From IMG/VR virus record IMGVR_UViG_3300017786_000082, positions 1-30,240 of that record: 30,240 nt of DNA; one strand, given 5' to 3'. Position 1 is the first letter of the stretch, and every line of letters starts with the position of its first letter. Source of the DNA: a virus. The notes under the pieces were generated by a model. The model saw only the letters and a program-made list of their open reading frames with translations. It was not told the origin of the DNA and did no database searches. Of this stretch, positions 1 through 8,567 are shown in pieces. A program made the translations under genes and the position numbers.

Positions 1-29
1 ATAATCTCTAATACCAAGTTTTTAAAACA

Positions 30-37
30 TATAAATA
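30..37 (+). promoter_or_regulatory. T4-type late promoter before gp13
   Basis: The exact octamer TATAAATA, the -10 element used by gp55-programmed RNA polymerase in T4-like phages, lies 35 nt before the gp13 start. Transcription would begin near position 43. The element overlaps the left arm of a hairpin (33-43 with 58-68). Confidence 0.8.
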
Positions 38-68
38 GTCTTATAGAAACTAATCTGTAGGACTATTT
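33..68 (+). promoter_or_regulatory. SD-sequestering hairpin in gp13 leader
   Basis: Positions 33-43 can pair with 58-68 (11 pairs, one of them G-U, 14-nt loop). The right arm contains the gp13 Shine-Dalgarno AGGA at 59-62. A transcript reading in from upstream would carry both arms, while one starting at the late promoter (about position 43) would lack the left arm. The pairing is seen; the regulatory role is inferred. Confidence 0.5.
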
Positions 69-72
69 TTAC

Positions 73-819
73 ATGGCCGCTCCAAACTCAAGACAGACAC
101 TCATTGATTACTGTCTCCGTAAACTCGGAGCACCGGTCCTTGAGATTAACGTCGATGAAGATCAGCTATCTGATCGTGTCGATGAAGCTCTGCAATTTTA
201 TCAAGAATACCATTCTGATGCAATATACAAAGTATATCATAAGCATCAGATCACAATCACTGATGTAACAAATGAATATATCTCGTTACCAAATCAGGTA
301 TTGTCAGTACAACGAATTTTTCCGATGTTTGAAAGTAATTCAAGCGTAAGTATGTTTGATGCAAAGTATCAAATGCATCTTAACGATATGTACAGCCTGG
401 GATTTACCGGCAACCTTGCTAATTACTCACAAACAATGTCATATCTCAGTACAATGAACCTCATGCTAAACGGACCAGAACAGGTACGCTTTAGTCGTCA
501 TATGAATCGTTTATATCTTGATGTTGACTGGGAATCAGATGTAGCAGTAGGTGATTACATTATTGTAGACGCTTATCGCACAGTTGAGCCTGATACACAT
601 ACAGCGATATATAATGATATGCTTCTTAAGAGATATACAACATCTCTAATTAAACAACAATGGGGTGCAAACCTTATTAAATTCGAAGGCATGCAGCTTC
701 CGGGTGGTGTAACTCTTAATGGACGTCAGCTATACGATGACGCTGTTACCGAGATTAACGCCATTGAAGAAGAAATGCAGCTTAAATACGAAATGCCTCC
801 TGAATTTTATATGGGATAG
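73..819 (+). CDS. 13: Neck protein gp13
   Basis: Head-completion (neck) protein of the T4 gp13 family. In T4, gp13 and gp14 form the collar between the portal and the tail and close the DNA-filled head. The 248-aa product has the family's look: an N-terminal helical segment starting with ready-to-recognise RQTLIDYCLRKLGAPVLEIN, an acidic DEDQLSDRVDEALQFYQEYH stretch, and a C-terminal helix. It is followed by gp14, gp15, gp16 and gp17 in the T4 order, which supports the call strongly. The start has AGGA at 59-62 and sits behind a late promoter. T4 gp13 is about 309 aa, so this version is shorter. Confidence 0.88.
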   Translation: MAAPNSRQTLIDYCLRKLGAPVLEINVDEDQLSDRVDEALQFYQEYHSDAIYKVYHKHQITITDVTNEYISLPNQVLSVQRIFPMFESNSSVSMFDAKYQMHLNDMYSLGFTGNLANYSQTMSYLSTMNLMLNGPEQVRFSRHMNRLYLDVDWESDVAVGDYIIVDAYRTVEPDTHTAIYNDMLLKRYTTSLIKQQWGANLIKFEGMQLPGGVTLNGRQLYDDAVTEINAIEEEMQLKYEMPPEFYMG

Positions 820-822
820 ATC

Positions 823-1746
823 ATGCCAACTAATGTATTCTTTTCGCCTAAAGTAAACACTGAGCAGTATATGTTTGAGGACATCATTATTGAGTCCATC
901 AAAATGTATGGCCAAGATGTTTTTTATATGCCTCGCAAAATAGTACAGCGAGACACACTTCTTGGTGAAGATATAGAATCAGAATTTAACACAGCAAATA
1001 CTATCGAGATGTTCATTGAGAATACAGAAGGATTTGAAGGTGAAGGTAATATATTCCAAAAGTTTGGTATGGAAATTCGTGATGAAGCTACATTTATTGT
1101 CGCTAAACGCTCATGGCAAAAGCTTGTAGGTGTATGGAACTCAGATATTAATGATAATAGGCCACGTGAAGGTGATTTAATTTATCTTCCTCTGTCTAAA
1201 TCATTCTTCGAAATCAGTTATGTAGAACACGAACAACCGTTTTATCAGTTAAGTAATTTGCCTGTATTTAAATTGCAAGCACGACTATTTGAATTCAATG
1301 AAGAAGAATTTAATACAGGTATTGCTGAAGTTGATGCTATCGAAAACAATTATGGATATCAAGAAATATTTGAAGTTGGAAGTGTATCAGGCACATTTGA
1401 GATTGGCGAAAGAATTAAGTATGTATCTGTACAAGCATCTGAATTAGATGTTACTCCTGTTATAGAAGAAGTTAATATATCTGCACAACTATTGCAGATA
1501 GATGGTGTAAAAATGACAGTCAATCAGATAGAAACTACTGATGGATTATATCATACATTTGCTGAATCTAATACTCTGGTGGGGATTACATCAGGTGCTA
1601 CCGCAACCATAACTAAGGTTTATGATATTTCTTCTTCTGTGGATAATACATTTACTACAGATCTTGCAGCACGTAACTTTAACTTTGAGAACGAAGCTGA
1701 TGATATTATTGACTTCTCAGAATCAAATCCATTTGGAGAAGTATAA
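823..1746 (+). CDS. 14: Neck protein gp14
   Basis: Second neck protein, partner of gp13 in head completion and head-tail joining. The N-terminal 175 residues (MPTNVFFSP..., MYGQDVFYMPRK, IFQKFGMEIRDEATFIVAKRSW) match what is known of marine gp14 proteins. At 307 aa it is longer than T4 gp14 (about 256 aa). The extra C-terminal part (about residues 180-300) is beta-rich and contains a GITSGATATITKVYD segment that resembles one in the C-terminus of the next gene. The start is 3 nt after the gp13 stop, so the two are probably translated together. Confidence 0.86.
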   Translation: MPTNVFFSPKVNTEQYMFEDIIIESIKMYGQDVFYMPRKIVQRDTLLGEDIESEFNTANTIEMFIENTEGFEGEGNIFQKFGMEIRDEATFIVAKRSWQKLVGVWNSDINDNRPREGDLIYLPLSKSFFEISYVEHEQPFYQLSNLPVFKLQARLFEFNEEEFNTGIAEVDAIENNYGYQEIFEVGSVSGTFEIGERIKYVSVQASELDVTPVIEEVNISAQLLQIDGVKMTVNQIETTDGLYHTFAESNTLVGITSGATATITKVYDISSSVDNTFTTDLAARNFNFENEADDIIDFSESNPFGEV

Positions 1747-1748
1747 AG

Positions 1749-2759
1749 ATGTTTGGTAATCATTTCTATCATGCAGCAATCCGTAGAACTGTTGCAGTAT
1801 TTGGAACACTGTTTAACGATATTAATGTTATGCGTAAAAACACCGATGGCGGCGCAGGGAATATCATAAAAGTTCCATTGGCGTATGGACCTAAACAAAA
1901 ATTCCTTGCAAGATTAGATCAACAATCAGATTTTGATGATCCTAAAATTGCTCTAAAGCTTCCTCGTATGTCTTTTGAAATAACAGGTTTAGCATATAAT
2001 ACTAATACAAAGTTACAAAAGGGATTAAAGCAAACTATTCCTGATCCGCTTGATCCTGATAAAAAGAAAACAATACTTGGTCCTGTTACGTATAGTTTAA
2101 GTCTTCAGCTAAATATTATGGCTAAAAACCAAGATGACGCGTTACAAATATTAGAACAAATACTCCCATTCTTTCAACCAGAATATACTGTTTCTGTAAA
2201 AGAAGTAAATAATTCGTTTGTATCTGATCAGCCATTCATTCTAGGATCAGTCTCTATGGCAGATGATTATGAGGGCGATTTTACAACTAGACGAATTATA
2301 ATATATACATTAGATTTTGAAACTAGGGTTAATTTTTATGGAGGAATTGGATCTCAAGGGATCATTAAATCGGTTAATATCGACTATAATAATAATGTAT
2401 CAGTTAGTAGCAAACCTATGCAAAGACAAGCAGCAGTTGTTAATCCGTTTAGCGCTAAAGAAACAGATTATTATAGCGTAGTTGAAACACTATTTCAGCC
2501 AGATACACCAGATAGAATAATCATCACAATGTCAAATATTACTGCGCCTCAGGATGGTGATGTATTTACTATTGGTGAAACAATTTCTGGAAATAATTCT
2601 GGAGCTACCGGTGTTGTTATTAGTATATCTGATAATAAATTAACGGCAAGAGGTGTTAGTGGAATATTTAATAAAGATGATGTAATAAGCGGCGGAACTT
2701 CAAATATTACCGCTGATGTTGATTCTTTAGTCGAGTCTTGGGACGGTTGGATTAGTTAA
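1749..2759 (+). CDS. 15: Tail sheath stabilizer / tail completion gp15
   Basis: Proximal tail terminator of the T4 gp15 family. It caps the sheath and tube and provides the docking face for the neck. Typical residues are MFGNHFYHAAIRRTVAVFGTLFNDI at the N-terminus (quoted in part) and the central KVPLAYGPKQKFLARL block, followed by a helical and beta core to about residue 235. The product has 336 aa against about 272 in T4. The surplus is a C-terminal beta-type module (about residues 265-330, with GETISGNNSGATGVV) like the one in gp14. It starts 3 nt after gp14 and its stop overlaps the gp16 start. Confidence 0.88.
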   Translation: MFGNHFYHAAIRRTVAVFGTLFNDINVMRKNTDGGAGNIIKVPLAYGPKQKFLARLDQQSDFDDPKIALKLPRMSFEITGLAYNTNTKLQKGLKQTIPDPLDPDKKKTILGPVTYSLSLQLNIMAKNQDDALQILEQILPFFQPEYTVSVKEVNNSFVSDQPFILGSVSMADDYEGDFTTRRIIIYTLDFETRVNFYGGIGSQGIIKSVNIDYNNNVSVSSKPMQRQAAVVNPFSAKETDYYSVVETLFQPDTPDRIIITMSNITAPQDGDVFTIGETISGNNSGATGVVISISDNKLTARGVSGIFNKDDVISGGTSNITADVDSLVESWDGWIS

Positions 2760-3100
2760 TGACTGATATAAAAGATGATTATGCTTATGCTAGGTCTAAA
2801 TATTATAATCTATCTGAGAAAGGTGATGAAGCTATAGAACTTATGCTTGAACTAGCACGAGATTCTGAGCATCCTAGAGCCTTTGAAGTACTATCTAATA
2901 TGATGAAGCAGAATGCAGAGATTGCAGATCGCCTAATGGAATTGCAAAAGAAGAAGAAAGAGGTCGAAAAAGTAGACAAAGATTCACCTATGTTACCTGG
3001 TGGCATGACACAAAATAACGTGTTTGTTGGATCTACCTCAGATCTTCAACGCAAACTATTAGATAAAATGAAAGTAATTGATGGCGACTCTAAAGAATAA
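2759..3100 (+). CDS. 16: Small terminase subunit gp16
   Basis: Small terminase subunit, which regulates the large subunit during headful packaging. The 113-aa protein is mostly helical, with a basic heptad-like stretch MELQKKKKEVEKVDKD near residues 60-75, in line with the coiled-coil oligomerisation core of gp16. It is shorter than T4 gp16 (164 aa), as in other marine relatives. The ATG overlaps the gp15 stop by one base, and its 3' end overlaps the start of gp17 by 20 nt, so translation of the three genes is probably coupled. Confidence 0.8.
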   Translation: MTDIKDDYAYARSKYYNLSEKGDEAIELMLELARDSEHPRAFEVLSNMMKQNAEIADRLMELQKKKKEVEKVDKDSPMLPGGMTQNNVFVGSTSDLQRKLLDKMKVIDGDSKE

Positions 3101-4682
3101 CGAGCTTGGATACTTAGGTAATCCAAACGTTAAAAGAGATGGTGTACAGGAATCATGGACACAAGATCAGGTTACAGAATATACCCGGTGTCTACGAGAT
3201 CCGGTATATTTTGCTTCAACTTATCTAAAAGTTGTGCATCTTGATCATGGGCTCGTTCCATTTGCTTTGTATCCATATCAAGAAAAGATGTTTAATCATT
3301 TTAATGATAACAGATTTTCAATTGTGCTTGCCTGTCGTCAGTCAGGTAAGTCTATCTCATCGGTGGGATATTTACTATGGTATGCTCTGTTTCATCCAGA
3401 ACAGACTATTGCGATCCTAGCAAACAAAGGTGCAACTGCACGTGAGATGCTGGCTCGTATTACATTAATGCTTGAGAACCTACCGTTCTTTCTACAACCT
3501 TGGTGTAAAGCATTAAATCAGGGTTCCATTGAGTTTTCTAATAATAGCCGTATCATCGCTGCTGCTACTTCAGGATCGTCCATACGAGGCATGTCTGTCA
3601 ATCTCCTATTCCTCGACGAATTTGCTTTCGTTGAAAATGCCGCAGAGTTTTACACTTCAACATACCCTGTTGTGTCGTCAGGTAAATCCACAAAAGTAAT
3701 TATTACTTCTACAGCAAATGGTTTAGGTAATATCTACCATAAGCTATGGGAAGGTGCTGTACAAAGCACAAATGAATTTAAACCATTTAGAGTTGATTGG
3801 TGGGATGTTCCAGGCCGTGATGAGGACTGGAAGAAACAAACAATTGCAAATACATCAGAGTTACAGTTTAACCAAGAATTTGGTAATACCTTCCACGGCA
3901 CTGGCAATACTCTGATATCAGGAGATACACTACTTGCGCTAAAGGCACAGAATCCTATCTTTACGCAAAATAATGTAAAGGTATATGTTAAACCAGAAGA
4001 GAATCATAACTATATGTGCTTTGTCGATGTGGCAAAGGGTAGAGGTATGGACTATTCAACTTTTAATATAATAAATGTATCTACACAACCATTTCAACAG
4101 GTAGCAGTATATAGAGATAATATGATCTCACCATTGCTTCTGCCAGACATTATATATAAATACGCTAAGACTTATAATGATGCTCATGTTGTTATAGAAT
4201 CAAATGATCAAGGATCAGTTGTATGTAATGGATTATATTATGATTTAGAATATGAAAATGTGTTTGTTGAATCTATGATTAAAGCCAATTCAATTGGTGT
4301 AACAATGACCCGTAAAGTCAAGCGAATTGGTTGTTCTAATATTAAAGATCTTGTAGAACAAAACAAGATTAATATTGTTGACCAAGATACAATCATAGAA
4401 ATGTCAACGTTTGTCTCTAAGGGTTCTTCCTATGAAGCATCAGATAATAATCATGATGATCTTATGATGAATCTAGTTCTATTTGGCTGGTTTGCCGTTA
4501 CGCCATTCTTCGGTGAAATGACAGATATTGATATGAAAAATATGCTTTATGCAGAGCAGCAAAAGTTAATTGAAGATGACTTAGTTCCGTTTGGAGTATT
4601 CGACGATGGTGTAGAAGATGAACCTGAAACTGAACGGATAGGTGGAGACACATGGTTCGTCCAGAAAGAGACATTCTTCTAA
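3081..4682 (+). CDS. 17: Large terminase subunit gp17
   Basis: ATP-driven DNA packaging motor and headful nuclease. Walker A lies at about residues 84-91 (ACRQSGKS), Walker B with the catalytic Glu at 175-180 (LLFLDE), and the coupling motif near 208-213 (ITSTAN). The C-terminal RNase H-like nuclease begins at FVDVAKGRGMD with Asp316; VIESNDQG and DNNHDDLM supply further acidic residues. The 533-aa length is close to T4 (610 aa). I chose the ATG at 3081; a TTG at 3078 would add one residue. It overlaps gp16 by 20 nt. Confidence 0.95.
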   Translation: MATLKNNELGYLGNPNVKRDGVQESWTQDQVTEYTRCLRDPVYFASTYLKVVHLDHGLVPFALYPYQEKMFNHFNDNRFSIVLACRQSGKSISSVGYLLWYALFHPEQTIAILANKGATAREMLARITLMLENLPFFLQPWCKALNQGSIEFSNNSRIIAAATSGSSIRGMSVNLLFLDEFAFVENAAEFYTSTYPVVSSGKSTKVIITSTANGLGNIYHKLWEGAVQSTNEFKPFRVDWWDVPGRDEDWKKQTIANTSELQFNQEFGNTFHGTGNTLISGDTLLALKAQNPIFTQNNVKVYVKPEENHNYMCFVDVAKGRGMDYSTFNIINVSTQPFQQVAVYRDNMISPLLLPDIIYKYAKTYNDAHVVIESNDQGSVVCNGLYYDLEYENVFVESMIKANSIGVTMTRKVKRIGCSNIKDLVEQNKINIVDQDTIIEMSTFVSKGSSYEASDNNHDDLMMNLVLFGWFAVTPFFGEMTDIDMKNMLYAEQQKLIEDDLVPFGVFDDGVEDEPETERIGGDTWFVQKETFF

Positions 4683-4685
4683 ATC

Positions 4686-4705
4686 CTATTATTTATAAAT
4701 AATAG
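4686..4705. promoter_or_regulatory. Late promoter inside a perfect 20-bp palindrome
   Basis: The late element TATAAATA occupies 4694-4701 and the surrounding 20 bp (4686-4705) equal their own reverse complement, so the complement strand also carries TATAAATA at 4697-4690. The + strand copy serves gp18, 60 nt downstream. The - strand copy would transcribe antisense to gp17. Confidence 0.7.
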
Positions 4706-4760
4706 TAGTGAAAAACATCGTATTATGAAAACTTATTAATTCTCAATGAAGGGGAAATAC

Positions 4761-6443
4761 ATGGCATTCCAAGTCTCACCTGGTGTGCAGGTTAAAGAAG
4801 TTGACTTGACTAATGTTGTTCCTGCCGTATCTACGTCAATTGGAGCTATCGCTGGTGCATTCCAGTGGGGCCCGGTTGAAGAGATTACCACGGTAGGCTC
4901 AGAACAACAATTAGTTAATAAGTTCGGAAAACCTGACGGTAACACCTACAAATATTTTTACCCGGCTGCACAGTTTTTGCAGTATGGTAACTCACTGCGC
5001 GTAGTACGTGCAGCAACTGGTAACTTAAACGCTACTGCTTCTGGTACTGGTATTCTAGTAAAAAATGACGACCATTATGACACTGTAACACCTGGTGCTA
5101 CAGACACATTTATCGCTCGTTTTCCTGGACTATTAGGTAACTCATTGCAAGTGTCAGTTTGTCCTGCAGACGCGACGGCTTTTGCTGGTTGGGCATATGC
5201 AGGTAGCTTTGACTCAGTTCCTGGTACATCGACTTTCTCTACTAATAATAGTGGAGATACAGCAGATGAAATGCACATTGCGGTCGTTGACCAAGATGGT
5301 GCATGGACAGGTACAGCTGGTACTGTACTTGAAACATTTGCATTCGTATCTCAAGCATCTAATGCTAAAGCTGATGACGGTACAGATAATTACTACGCAA
5401 ACGTAATCAATAATCAATCTGCATATGTTCGTTGGGGAGCACATGCATCTGCGCTTACAGATGCCGGTTCTACAATTAATGGTGCAGCTGGTGCTGCTTT
5501 CGTTACAGGTTCAACAGCGCTTTCTGTTTCACTTTCTGGTGGTACAGATGATAATGCTGCTACTGTTGGCGAACTATCAACAGCCTATGACTTATTTGAT
5601 GATGCCGAAACAATTGATGTTAACCTATTAATTGGTCCTGAAACTGCAGCTGCAGATGATGTGACTATGGCTAACTATATGATTGCAATCGCTGAAGGTC
5701 GAAAAGACTGTGTAGCGTTTGTTTCCCCTGCAGTTGCAGAAACAGTCAATAACGCAACAGCTGCTACGGACGTAAAAGCCTGGGCTGATGCATTGACTTC
5801 ATCTTCTTACGCTGTAATCGATTCAACAGCGTTGTATGTATACGATAAATACAATGACGTATATCGTTGGATTGTCGCATCAGGTGCAGTTGCTGGTCTA
5901 TGTGCAAACACAGACAATGTAGCTGACGCATGGTTCTCACCTGCTGGTTTTACACGAGGTCAAATCCTTGGTGTAACTAAGATTGCTTTTAATCCTAAGA
6001 AAGCAGCACGTGACGATCTATATAAAGCTCGAGTCAACCCAATCGTTAGCTTCCCAGGTGAAGGTATCGTATTGTTTGGCGATAAGACTGCTCAATCAAA
6101 ACCAAGTGCATTTGATCGTATCAATGTGCGTAGGTTGTTCATCACATTGGAAAAAGCTGTTGCGACAGCTGCTAAATTCCAATTGTTTGAATTCAACGAT
6201 GAGTTTACACGAGCACAATTCCGCAACCTAGTTGAACCGTTCTTACGAGATGTAAAAGGTCGCCGAGGTATTACAGACTTTGCTGTCATTTGTGACACAA
6301 CAAATAATACTGGCGCTGTTATTGATGGTAACCGTTTCGTGGCTGATATCTATATCAAGCCTGCTAGGTCGATTAACTTTATCACATTGAATTTTATCGC
6401 TACACGAACAGGCGTTGAATTCTCTGAGATCATCGGTCAGTAA
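4761..6443 (+). CDS. 18: Tail sheath protein gp18
   Basis: Contractile tail sheath subunit. The N-terminus (AFQVSPGVQVKEVDLTN, then VPAVSTSIGAIAGAFQWGP) is the family signature. The C-terminal third (NPIVSFPGEGIVLFGDKT, SAFDRINVRRLFITLEKA, EFNDEFTRAQFRNLVEPFL) is the conserved sheath core that packs on the tube and on neighbouring subunits. Residues about 90-290 are a variable surface part rich in Ala, Thr, Gly and Asp. The start is ATG 4761 because GAAGGGGA ends 6-8 nt before it; an ATG at 4746 overlaps that ribosome-binding site and is unlikely. Length 560 aa (T4: 659). Confidence 0.95.
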   Translation: MAFQVSPGVQVKEVDLTNVVPAVSTSIGAIAGAFQWGPVEEITTVGSEQQLVNKFGKPDGNTYKYFYPAAQFLQYGNSLRVVRAATGNLNATASGTGILVKNDDHYDTVTPGATDTFIARFPGLLGNSLQVSVCPADATAFAGWAYAGSFDSVPGTSTFSTNNSGDTADEMHIAVVDQDGAWTGTAGTVLETFAFVSQASNAKADDGTDNYYANVINNQSAYVRWGAHASALTDAGSTINGAAGAAFVTGSTALSVSLSGGTDDNAATVGELSTAYDLFDDAETIDVNLLIGPETAAADDVTMANYMIAIAEGRKDCVAFVSPAVAETVNNATAATDVKAWADALTSSSYAVIDSTALYVYDKYNDVYRWIVASGAVAGLCANTDNVADAWFSPAGFTRGQILGVTKIAFNPKKAARDDLYKARVNPIVSFPGEGIVLFGDKTAQSKPSAFDRINVRRLFITLEKAVATAAKFQLFEFNDEFTRAQFRNLVEPFLRDVKGRRGITDFAVICDTTNNTGAVIDGNRFVADIYIKPARSINFITLNFIATRTGVEFSEIIGQ

Positions 6444-6456
6444 GGAGACATAAAAT

Positions 6457-6984
6457 ATGGCTATTTTAGGCGTAGATGACTTTAAATCCAAGTTGACAGG
6501 TGGCGGTGCCCGTGCTAACTTGTTTAAAGCCACACTTAACTTTCCTGGTTATGCCGGAGCAAATGTTGAGCTTGCATCATTCATGTGTAAAGCTGCTCAG
6601 CTTCCTGCTTCGATCATTGCACCAATTACTATTCCGTTCCGTGGACGTCAATTGCAAATTGCAGGCGATCGTACATTTGAACCTTGGTCAGTGACAATCA
6701 TCAATGATGTTCAAATGGAAACACGCAGTGCTTTCGAACGTTGGATGAATGGTATTAATCAGCATAATGCAAATACTGGTCTAACAAACCCAGTCGACTA
6801 CCAAGCCGACATGATTGTAGAACAGTTAAACAAAGCAGGTGAAACTGTGAAGCGTTATGATTTCCGTGGGACTTTCCCGACTAACATTGCAGCAATCGAC
6901 GTATCGTACGATTCAGAAAATGTTATCGAAGAGTTCACTGTTGAGCTACAAGTTCAATATTGGGAATCAGATACTACTTCATAA
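6457..6984 (+). CDS. 19: Tail tube protein gp19
   Basis: Tail tube subunit, which forms the inner tube through which DNA passes. The 175-aa protein has the family's landmarks: an N-terminal GARANLFKATLNFP, the loop CKAAQLPASIIAPITIPFRGRQLQIAGDRTFEPW, the helix ETRSAFERWMNGIN and a C-terminal strand EEFTVELQVQYWE (each quoted in part). T4 gp19 has 163 aa. It follows gp18 by 13 nt, with TAAGGAGA as ribosome-binding site, and shares the gp18 late promoter. Confidence 0.94.
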   Translation: MAILGVDDFKSKLTGGGARANLFKATLNFPGYAGANVELASFMCKAAQLPASIIAPITIPFRGRQLQIAGDRTFEPWSVTIINDVQMETRSAFERWMNGINQHNANTGLTNPVDYQADMIVEQLNKAGETVKRYDFRGTFPTNIAAIDVSYDSENVIEEFTVELQVQYWESDTTS

Positions 6985-6988
6985 CACC

Positions 6989-6996
6989 TATAAATA
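6989..6996 (+). promoter_or_regulatory. T4-type late promoter before gp20
   Basis: TATAAATA directly after the gp19 stop and 48 nt before the gp20 start. A strong hairpin (6999-7024) begins two bases downstream, so the late transcript would start inside its left arm (about 7002). Confidence 0.75.
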
Positions 6997-6998
6997 TA

Positions 6999-7024
6999 AG
7001 CAGAGGGGATTATTCTCCTCTGCT
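6999..7024 (+). repeat. Inverted repeat in gp20 leader
   Basis: Positions 6999-7009 pair with 7014-7024 (11 pairs including one G-U, 4-nt loop). No T-tract follows, so it is not a typical terminator. The right arm (TCCTCT, 7016-7021) is also complementary to the gp20 Shine-Dalgarno AGAGGA at 7031-7036, so two alternative hairpins are possible. Confidence 0.55.
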
Positions 7025-7043
7025 ATTATGAGAGGATATTACA

Positions 7044-8531
7044 TTGGCCGACTTTTTTGGTTTTGAAATAAAAAGAAAGGATCAAGAGAAGCAAGAGCGT
7101 GCGCGTGCTTCCTTCGTTGCTCCTATGGATGAAGATGAGGGTATCGGCAATGTGATTAATGCCGGTGGCCACTATGGACAGTATGTCGATATTAATGGTG
7201 ATAAAACAAAATCAGAAAAAGAGCTTATCCTTAAATATCGTGATATTTCATATCACACAGAATGTGATGCTGCTGTAGAAGATATTGTTAATGAAGCTAT
7301 TGTTTCTGATGATGAGTCTTCGCCTGTCTCATTGATCATGGATGATTTAGATCAACCTGATCGCATTAAAAAAATGATGACAGAAGAATTCGAACATGTT
7401 GTAAACATGTTAAACATGAACTGGTATGGTCATGATATTTTCCGACGTTGGTATGTTGACGGCCGATTGTACTACCATAAAATTATTGACGAAAAGAATC
7501 CCAAAAATGGTTTGCTTGAGCTACGACCAATTGATCCTACAAAGATCCGTAAAGTTCGCGAACTAAAGAAAGAAAAAGATCCTAAGACTGGCGCTGAAAT
7601 TATAACAGGAGCCACAGAATATTTTATATTCCAAAACGATTCATTAGGAACTAAAGCACAGGGACTGAAGATTGCAAAAGATGCAATTACATATGTTACA
7701 TCTGGACTATTAGATCCAAGTCGTAAACGCATTTTGTCACATTTGCATAAAGCACTGAAGCCTGTTAACCAACTTCGTATGATGGAAGATTCATTGGTAA
7801 TCTATCGTCTTGCACGTGCACCTGAACGCCGTATCTTTTATATCGATGTAGGTAACTTACCAAAAGGTAAAGCAGAAGAATATCTGCGTAACATCATGGC
7901 AAAGTACCGTAACAAAATGGTTTACGATGCTGAAACTGGCGATATGAAAGATGATAAGAAGCATATGTCAATGCTTGAAGATTTCTGGTTACCAAGACGT
8001 GAAGGCGGAAGAGGCACAGAGATCTCTACTCTACCTGGTGGCGAAAACCTTGGACAAATTGATGATATTGAATACTTCCGTAAGAAGTTGTATAAATCAT
8101 TGAATGTACCGAGTGGACGTTTAGAACAAGAAAATCAGTTCTCGTTAGGTAGATCTACAGAAATATCTCGGGATGAATTAAAATTCCAGAAGTTTATTAA
8201 TCGTCTGCGTAAGAAGTTCTCAGCACTGTTTATTGATATTCTTAAGACACAGTTGATTCTTAAAGGTGTTGTTACAGAAGAAGAGTGGGAATCAATCAGG
8301 TCAGACATTAGTATTGACTTCTTAAAAGATAACCATTTCTCAGAGCTAAAAGATGCTGAACTAATTAGAGAGCGTCTCGCAACTCTTCGAGAAGTAGATG
8401 AATATGCTGGACGTTACTACTCTGTAGAATGGATTCGTAAAAATATCCTTATGCAGACTGACGAAGAGATTGAAGATATCATTGCACAAATTAAGCAAGA
8501 TGATATGAATAAACCAGAAGATGAAGTGTAA
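7044..8531 (+). CDS. 20: Portal protein gp20
   Basis: Portal (head-tail connector) protein; it forms the dodecameric vertex ring where head assembly starts and through which DNA is packaged. Characteristic stretches are KYRDISYHTECDAAVEDIVNE, the RRWYVDGRLYYHKIID segment, LRMMEDSLVIYRLARAPERR (the clip/stem region) and LNVPSGRLEQ (quoted in part). Length 495 aa (T4: 524). The start is an unusual TTG at 7044: it has AGAGG at 7031-7035 with 8-nt spacing and gives the expected MADFFGFEIKR; the next in-frame ATG would remove 26 residues. Confidence 0.94.
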   Translation: MADFFGFEIKRKDQEKQERARASFVAPMDEDEGIGNVINAGGHYGQYVDINGDKTKSEKELILKYRDISYHTECDAAVEDIVNEAIVSDDESSPVSLIMDDLDQPDRIKKMMTEEFEHVVNMLNMNWYGHDIFRRWYVDGRLYYHKIIDEKNPKNGLLELRPIDPTKIRKVRELKKEKDPKTGAEIITGATEYFIFQNDSLGTKAQGLKIAKDAITYVTSGLLDPSRKRILSHLHKALKPVNQLRMMEDSLVIYRLARAPERRIFYIDVGNLPKGKAEEYLRNIMAKYRNKMVYDAETGDMKDDKKHMSMLEDFWLPRREGGRGTEISTLPGGENLGQIDDIEYFRKKLYKSLNVPSGRLEQENQFSLGRSTEISRDELKFQKFINRLRKKFSALFIDILKTQLILKGVVTEEEWESIRSDISIDFLKDNHFSELKDAELIRERLATLREVDEYAGRYYSVEWIRKNILMQTDEEIEDIIAQIKQDDMNKPEDEV

Positions 8532-8542
8532 AACTCAAGTTG

Positions 8543-8550
8543 TATAAATA
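8543..8550 (+). promoter_or_regulatory. T4-type late promoter before the prohead core genes
   Basis: TATAAATA, 17 nt upstream of the gp67-like start and 11 nt after the gp20 stop. It would give a leader of only about 12 nt, with the ribosome-binding site GAAAGGTGA very close to the 5' end. Confidence 0.7.
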
Positions 8551-8567
8551 AATGAAAGGTGAACATA

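Noticed and set aside
4155-4162. TATAAATA inside gp17
   Set aside because: It encodes IYKY in a conserved frame and no gene start follows nearby; the late promoter before gp18 is the palindromic one at 4694.
6999-7024. Reading the gp20 leader hairpin as an intrinsic terminator
   Set aside because: No T-tract follows the stem (ATTATG), and the stem lies downstream of a promoter.
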